Shown: positions 60,901 to 64,000 of the stretch, piece by piece
How the letters are laid out: every line of letters starts with the position of its first letter
Numbering within the stretch: position 1 is the stretch's first letter
Assembly: GCF_031082405.1 (NCBI RefSeq)
Contig: NZ_JAVHJU010000004.1
Span: 186,001-250,000 of the forward strand
Length of the DNA: 64,000 nt
Direction: 5' to 3'
DNA from: Amycolatopsis sp. A133
Lineage (GTDB): Bacteria > Actinomycetota > Actinomycetes > Mycobacteriales > Pseudonocardiaceae
Position numbers and translations under genes: made by a program
Notes under the pieces: model-generated
The model's input: only the letters and a program-made list of their open reading frames with translations
Told to the model about the DNA's origin: nothing
Database searches by the model: none

Positions 60901-61293
60901 TGCCGGATCGGCCTCGGCCGCCGTCCGGCTCTTGGCGGATCGGCCGGGCTGGGCAGCCTCCAGCAGGTCGGCCCAGTACCGCTCGGCCGGAGCGGTGACA
61001 CCGGCCAGTTCGCTCCAGACCCGTACCAGCGCGAAGACGGCGGCCAAACTGCCGACCGACGGCGTCTTGGTCTTCGAAAAATCTTCGGCCAGCCAGTCGC
61101 TGAGGCGCTGGCCCCGAAAATCGGCGACGAGATACGGCGATTTACGCAGGATCCGTTCGGTTTCGTCCTGAGACAACGGACGAAGTCCGGCTTTGCGGCG
61201 CGCAGCGTCGGCCCTCCCTCTGAGGGCGCGCAACTCGTCGTATAGACGACGCTCACTCCGCGTAGCGATAACTCCCTCCCCGCCGCCATTCAT
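57958..61293 (-). CDS. NACHT-domain STAND NTPase with HEAT-like repeats
   Basis: A 1111-residue protein. The N-terminal helical domain (residues 10-100; ERRLYDELRALRGRADAARRK, LSDWLAEDFSKTKTP) resembles those of other actinobacterial STAND proteins. The NACHT ATPase follows at about 225-400, with P-loop GTPGGGKTS (Lys239), Walker B WLVMVDGLDEITD and FVIATRPLPEWEL. A helical arm comes next, then from about residue 690 repeated two-helix units (HPAVRARAAEAVVDLD, VYVREEAVRALVKHG, VGIRAAGALAEHGDKEAL, VRIGAVEMLAAMGE), a HEAT array that could recognise a ligand. This is the layout of bacterial NLR-like immune sensors, but no effector domain is obvious. Start ATG 61293 follows GGGGG. It diverges from a small membrane protein. 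Confidence 0.88.
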   Translation of the reverse strand: MNGGGEGVIATRSERRLYDELRALRGRADAARRKAGLRPLSQDETERILRKSPYLVADFRGQRLSDWLAEDFSKTKTPSVGSLAAVFALVRVWSELAGVTAPAERYWADLLEAAQPGRSAKSRTAAEADPAGNPAHSLIDDYIAAAVRAAREHPYPGVLPGNTPPLTEVYVRQRVRVGDPRARSAVPGKFARPVSALAGEAAPWTSVPPPRRVSGRMSAEEILDRDRLCVVVGTPGGGKTSLFRTHLIRAVEARRAGELETSLPILVPAAALSGKPLAAALAEAATAELSSFGLLEKLPDALFKECPYEDVPWLVMVDGLDEITDTAARRNLLAALEQISDGSRGRQYRFVIATRPLPEWELGVLGAQAPVYELEPFTWSDLNRVSTDWFRVLGLENPDRVAERFASTVRRTRVFGLARTPLMAALLCQLHGANPDAPLPASRGEIYRKYVEQLTRRMQSADLSGIQAQVRAGLARYGDEALGEGWRTLERLPELISQSAAELRGGCPAPILDIFSGLPGAACPQRVPATVWREYLQSLLLRSGLLVLRGGELSFFHQTVEEFLAAAHATRSAPACLESLAALFGRRRVSCFERVLGRRVPPPPEVDTSFTGFVLDQCGEVQDAVADHLLRLVDRGGLAGCGFIAVLLRLGTDVPRRVVLAMARKLVDLVWVLGNTANPAPPRRARGVVRSDQERFENAFLALRLLASIGAEDALDRLRSIARDADLHPAVRARAAEAVVDLDVDVTAAVGLLDELARNESIGSRMRATLAARVESLDPDYVSRLLVDLARDATLAGRERVASVMTLRGHEAALASDLFAELALDTRMSGYSRIRSAGVLAGAGDVRGIELLDGLARAADLPVYVREEAVRALVKHGGSKAENALSKLASDLSIDPHVGIRAAGALAEHGDKEALKELERIATQHLSDHNVRIGAVEMLAAMGEYHSMELLESLVRDTTLDDDGRLRILEIMLETGGRRGADAVDSLVGDRSLGDRARVFVAGLQGSVDRPAAVRTLIDFIGDRRVAGVARVDAAELLAHFLLGEHARLPDAVDVRTHLSEDFRVDPVGNVDLDRVMIIDLIDDLSRDRRVPRADRGRAFEVLRRFSLERR

Positions 61294-61301
61294 CCCCCGC
61301 A

Positions 61302-61363
61302 GCGGGTGAAATGTCCACCCGAAGCAGCATGCAGCGTAGCCCACAGCCTGCCCGCTTCACCCG
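61302..61363. promoter_or_regulatory. Inverted repeat in the NACHT/small-membrane-protein divergent region
   Basis: CGGGTGAA (61303-61310) and TTCACCCG (61356-61363) are perfect eight-base arms 45 bases apart, in the 138-base gap between the divergent starts. They could form a shared operator, possibly by looping. Confidence 0.4.
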
Positions 61364-61431
61364 TTCGATACCTCGACTCGCCGGAGCCGACGAAGGATCT
61401 CTCCCCACCGACCCATGGCCGAGGAGGACCC

Positions 61432-61764
61432 GTGCACAACCGGAAACACGGATGCCACGAGCACGCGACAACAACGGAGCAGATCGGCCTCATCTCAGGC
61501 GAAGAATTGCACCGGCGTTCCACGGCCATCGGTTCTCCGTTGCTCAACCGGGTGATCGGTCTCGCGGTCACCGGCGACCGGGAAACCTTTGTCAGGATCG
61601 TTTCACTGTTCATTCTGGTGGTCGGCGCCGTGGTCCTCGTCGGCACGGTGATCCCCTGGGTCGCCGCCGCGGCAGCCGGCGGCGGTTCGGCCTGGGCGAG
61701 CCGCCGCGCGCGCCGCCGGACCGGCGAGGACGCTGCGGACCCACTATTGACATCTTGCCAGTAG
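61432..61764 (+). CDS. Small single-pass membrane protein divergent from the NACHT gene
   Basis: A 110-residue protein with one strong membrane helix (residues about 60-80, IVSLFILVVGAVVLVGTVIP) and a short basic tail (SRRARRRTGED). GTG 61432 sits behind GAGGAGG. No family is recognised. It is adjacent to and divergent from the NACHT gene, like the small genes next to the other STAND genes here, so a partner or effector role is conceivable but unproven. Confidence 0.6.
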   Translation: MHNRKHGCHEHATTTEQIGLISGEELHRRSTAIGSPLLNRVIGLAVTGDRETFVRIVSLFILVVGAVVLVGTVIPWVAAAAAGGGSAWASRRARRRTGEDAADPLLTSCQ

Positions 61765-61778
61765 CGTCCGCCTGCAAT
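61747..61778 (+). promoter_or_regulatory. Possible promoter of the enoyl-CoA hydratase pair
   Basis: A consensus TTGACA (61747-61752) and TGCAAT (61773-61778) precede the ATG at 61790. The 20-base spacer is long, so this is a weak call. The flanking CTATTG and CAGTAG also form an imperfect dyad. Confidence 0.3.
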
Positions 61779-61789
61779 AGCGTCTTCGC

Positions 61790-62629
61790 ATGGCCGACTA
61801 CGCCGAGATCACCTACGCCGTCGCGGACCGGGTCGCCACGGTGACGCTGAACCGCCCCGAAGCGCGCAACGGCTACACGATCCGGATGGCCGACGAGCTC
61901 GGGGCCGCGATGGACCGGGCCGACCGTGACGAGGATGTCCGGGTCGTCGTGCTGACCGGGGCCGGGAAAGACTTCTGCGTCGGGGCCGATCTTTCACAGG
62001 GCGGCTTCGACTTCGACCCCTCGACCGGCCCGGACGCGGCGTGGCAGGAACCCGCCGGCCGGTGCTCGAAGCGGATCTTCACCATGAACAAGCCGGTGAT
62101 CGCGGCCCTGCACGGCGCGGCCGTCGGCGGCGGCATCACCATCACGCTCTCGTGCGACTACCGGCTCGCGGCGGAGGACTCGCGGTTCGGCTTCGTGTTC
62201 ACCCGCCGCGGCATCTACCCCGAAGGCGCGTCCGCGTGGTTCCTCCCCCGGCTGGTCGGCATGGGCACCGCGCTCGACTGGATGATCAGCGGCCGCGTCT
62301 TCACCGCCGCCGAAGCCCTCGAAAAAGCCCTGGTGCACCGGGTTTTCCCCACCGGAACCGTGCTCGACGAGGCCTACCGGCTCGCCGGGGAAATCGTCGA
62401 GAAGACGGCGCCGGTGTCGGTCGCGGTGACCCGCCAGCTGCTCTACCGGATGGCGAGCGCGGACTCGCCGTTCCCGGTGCACGAACTCGACTCCCGCCTG
62501 ATCGGCGGCCTCGGCACGAGCCCGGACGCCGTCGAGGGGGTCCTGTCGTTCCTGCAGAAGCGGCCGCCCGCGTTCGGCATGCGCGTCGAGAAGGACCTGC
62601 CCGACTACCTGCCCTGGCTGGAGAAATGA
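61790..62629 (+). CDS. Enoyl-CoA hydratase/isomerase-family protein
   Basis: A 279-residue crotonase-fold enzyme. The oxyanion-hole regions are GKDFCVGADLS and AALHGAAVGGGI, and the catalytic acid position lies in FVFTRRGIYPEGAS (Glu of YPEG). It hydrates or isomerises enoyl-CoA. ATG 61790. It is translationally coupled to the acetoacetate-decarboxylase-like gene (ATGA), forming a two-gene unit that may finish breakdown of a branched acyl chain. Confidence 0.9.
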   Translation: MADYAEITYAVADRVATVTLNRPEARNGYTIRMADELGAAMDRADRDEDVRVVVLTGAGKDFCVGADLSQGGFDFDPSTGPDAAWQEPAGRCSKRIFTMNKPVIAALHGAAVGGGITITLSCDYRLAAEDSRFGFVFTRRGIYPEGASAWFLPRLVGMGTALDWMISGRVFTAAEALEKALVHRVFPTGTVLDEAYRLAGEIVEKTAPVSVAVTRQLLYRMASADSPFPVHELDSRLIGGLGTSPDAVEGVLSFLQKRPPAFGMRVEKDLPDYLPWLEK

Positions 62630-63210
62630 CCCCGTACCCGCCGCAGCCCTGGAACCTGACCGCCGACGCGCACGTGTCGATCTGGCGCGTCCCCGCGCGC
62701 GACGTGCACCCGGCCGCCCTGTCCGTGGCCGGGTACACCTCCGTGTTCACCGCCTGGATCGCCTACCGCGAGCCCGGGCAGCTCAGCTACCACGAGCTGC
62801 TCGCCGCGGTCCCGGTGCGCGGCAAGCGGACGACGTGCACGATCACCCGGATCTGGGTCGACTCCGAGGTGTCCCTCGCCGGCGGCCGGGAGCTGTGGGC
62901 CATCCCGAAGGACCTCGCCGACCTCCGGTTCACCGACCGCACCCACACCGCGGCCACGGCCGACGACTGGATCGCCACGGCGGCTTTCACGCCGAGGCCG
63001 GGCTCACCGCTCGCGCTCCCGTCCGGGTTCGACGTCCTCCAGGACCGCGACGGCACCCCGGTCCGGACGCCGGTGGGCGCGAAGATCCGTCCCGCGCTCG
63101 CCGCGGCCGACTGGGCGATCAACGCGCACGGCCCGCTCGGCTACCTGGCCGGCCGCCGCCCGTTCCTGAGCCTCGCCCTGCCCGGCTCGCAGCTGCGCTT
63201 CGGCGCCTGA
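62626..63210 (+). CDS. Acetoacetate decarboxylase-like protein
   Basis: A 194-residue protein of the acetoacetate-decarboxylase superfamily (TSVFTAWIAYREPGQLSYHE, ITRIWVDSEVSLAGGRELWAIPKDLADLRF). The ELWAIPK lysine lies in the sequence context of the catalytic region in family members, but true decarboxylase activity is not certain. ATG 62626 overlaps the hydratase stop. It probably acts on a beta-keto acid or a related lipid product in the same pathway. Confidence 0.78.
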   Translation: MTPYPPQPWNLTADAHVSIWRVPARDVHPAALSVAGYTSVFTAWIAYREPGQLSYHELLAAVPVRGKRTTCTITRIWVDSEVSLAGGRELWAIPKDLADLRFTDRTHTAATADDWIATAAFTPRPGSPLALPSGFDVLQDRDGTPVRTPVGAKIRPALAAADWAINAHGPLGYLAGRRPFLSLALPGSQLRFGA

Positions 63211-63320
63211 GCGGGGATTTCGACCGCCGATTCCCTCTTGAGCGAGCGCAGCTCCCGGGTCAGCTTGACGCACAGTGTAACGATGGTGAGTGCCTGTTCG
63301 ATCGTTTCCCATGTCTGCAT
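63141..63320 (-). CDS. Possible small peptide gene divergent from the third STAND gene
   Basis: A 59-residue reading frame (MQTWETIEQALTIVTLCVKL, then TRELRSLKRESAVEIP) with a helical, coding-like first half. It overlaps the 3' end of the decarboxylase-like gene antisense by 70 bases. No ribosome site is visible before ATG 63320. The position, divergent from a STAND gene, repeats a pattern seen elsewhere here, but it may be a chance frame. Confidence 0.35.
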   Translation of the reverse strand: MQTWETIEQALTIVTLCVKLTRELRSLKRESAVEIPAQAPKRSCEPGRARLRNGRRPAR

Positions 63321-63367
63321 GAACACAGGCAAGCGCGTCGGGTCGGCGCTCGGGGATGATCGCGAAC

Positions 63368-63429
63368 GTTCGGCGAACGCGACCGTTCCGACCAGCGTCA
63401 ATCCCCCGCGATCTCGGCGTTCGGCGAAC
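63368..63429. repeat. Two identical 11-bp palindromes before the third STAND gene
   Basis: GTTCGGCGAAC occurs at 63368-63378 and 63419-63429, each an inverted repeat with a central G, the second ending 17 bases before the GTG start. They may be operator sites for the adjacent XRE-domain protein. Confidence 0.5.
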
Positions 63430-63445
63430 TTCGGAGGGGGGCGCG

Positions 63446-64000
63446 GTGAGTCGTCCCGGCCCGTCGGCACCCGAAGCGGTACGAGCTCTGGCCGCGCGCC
63501 TGCGCGACGCGATGCGGGAAGCCGGCTATCCCTCTCAACGCGAGCTCAGCAAGGCCGCCAAGCTGAGCGCCTCGACGGTCTCCGAGGCACTGGCGGGACG
63601 CCATCCGCCGAGTTGGGAGACCATCTCCGCGATCCTCAAAGCCTGCGGCGTCCCCGCCACGAGGAACTGGGCGGCCGCCCAGGAAGCAGCCAAGGCGGCT
63701 GAAGCCGAAGAGCTCCGGCCACCGGATCGGCCGCCCACCGCGGAGCCGAACGCCCAGGGCTTCTACTCGGTCCGGCCTCCTCTGGGCATGCTGCCCGCCC
63801 GTGTCCGCGGGCGAGACGACCTGCTCCGGCGCCTGCAGGACCGCCTTCCCGGCACGTCCGCGCGGATCCAGGTGCTGCACGGCTTGGGCGGGTGCGGCAA
63901 GACGACCATCGCGCTGGAACTCTCCCGGTTGGCCGCCGAAGCCGGTCAGACCGTGTTCTGGGTCGCCGCCGATCGTCCCGAGGGCATTTCGACGCTGATG
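63446..64000 (+). CDS. XRE-type STAND (NB-ARC-like) ATPase, 3' end beyond window
   Basis: The first 185 residues are present. Residues about 10-75 are a helix-turn-helix (ALAARLRDAMREAGYPSQRE, then LSKAAKLSASTVSEALAGRH). Residues about 130-170 contain RGRDDLLRRLQDRLPG and the P-loop HGLGGCGKTT, typical of NB-ARC/STAND regulators. GTG 63446 has a GGAGGGGGG ribosome site. The sensor part lies outside the window, so whether it ends in WD40, TPR or other repeats is unknown. Confidence 0.82.
   Translation, partial: MSRPGPSAPEAVRALAARLRDAMREAGYPSQRELSKAAKLSASTVSEALAGRHPPSWETISAILKACGVPATRNWAAAQEAAKAAEAEELRPPDRPPTAEPNAQGFYSVRPPLGMLPARVRGRDDLLRRLQDRLPGTSARIQVLHGLGGCGKTTIALELSRLAAEAGQTVFWVAADRPEGISTLM

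Noticed and set aside
57613..61245. A 1210-codon plus-strand open frame opposite the NACHT gene
   Set aside because: The product is Arg/Gln/Pro-rich without domains, while the minus strand encodes an evident NACHT-HEAT protein.

Overview
The window is 64 kb of high-GC actinobacterial chromosome, most like Amycolatopsis or a close Pseudonocardiales relative. The grounds are pervasive GTG/TTG starts, GTGA/ATGA stop-start overlaps, several DinB/maleylpyruvate-isomerase-fold proteins of the mycothiol type, IdeR-, KstR- and DasR-like operators, I36/crystallin-like secreted proteins and WYL regulators. The genus is an inference; there is no rRNA or other phylogenetic marker. No tRNA, rRNA, CRISPR array, transposase, integrase or prophage was seen.

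Layout. 0-3.2 kb: a truncated L-fuconate-dehydratase-like gene with two matching 15-bp palindromes, a broken DUF5994 gene, a small ORF with an unusual start, and an N5-(carboxyethyl)ornithine-synthase-like enzyme. 3.2-6.7 kb: a large secreted S8 protease behind a clear promoter. 6.7-9.9 kb: a methylamine-utilisation-like (mau-like) cluster encoding a Tat-exported six-cysteine protein, a MauD-like CxxC protein, a MauE-like membrane protein and two further membrane proteins, with no dehydrogenase heavy chain. 9.9-16.7 kb: a NarL-type two-component system, an RDD protein, a secreted alpha/beta hydrolase, and a serine hydrolase-MerR operon. 16.8-22.8 kb: an IdeR-boxed ferric-siderophore ABC importer and a YCII-ECF sigma pair. 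22.8-25.3 kb: a mycothiol-type DinB protein and a fadD17-like CoA ligase behind a KstR box.

25.2-34.7 kb is the first accessory zone. It holds an XRE-STAND-transmembrane protein with 14 WD40 repeats, a coupled crystallin-like secreted protein and lipoprotein that share octamer motifs with it, two decayed genes (an alpha/beta hydrolase and a MerR regulator), and a membrane-anchored WD40 protein. 35-49 kb is mostly housekeeping and regulation: a TetR, two WYL regulators with palindromes at their starts, an AlkZ-like protein, a deaminase, a 2OG oxygenase behind tandem repeats, a diguanylate cyclase, a DasR-boxed chitinase, a MurJ paralogue, a GlxA-type regulator and an I36 protein.

47.9-57.9 kb is a minus-strand catabolic block. 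A six-gene, translationally coupled operon (TIGR03084 protein, AtuA-like, acyl-CoA dehydrogenase, carboxylase beta and alpha, acyl-CoA dehydrogenase) is followed by an SDR-TetR pair behind an 18-bp perfect palindrome. It probably carboxylates and degrades a branched or terpenoid acyl-CoA. 58-64 kb is the second accessory zone. It has a NACHT-HEAT protein divergent from a small membrane protein, an enoyl-CoA hydratase/acetoacetate-decarboxylase-like pair, and the start of a third STAND protein with an XRE domain that runs off the window. The recurrent pairing of STAND or WD40 signal-transduction ATPases with small secreted or membrane genes, and the mau-like cluster, are the most promising places for undescribed biology.
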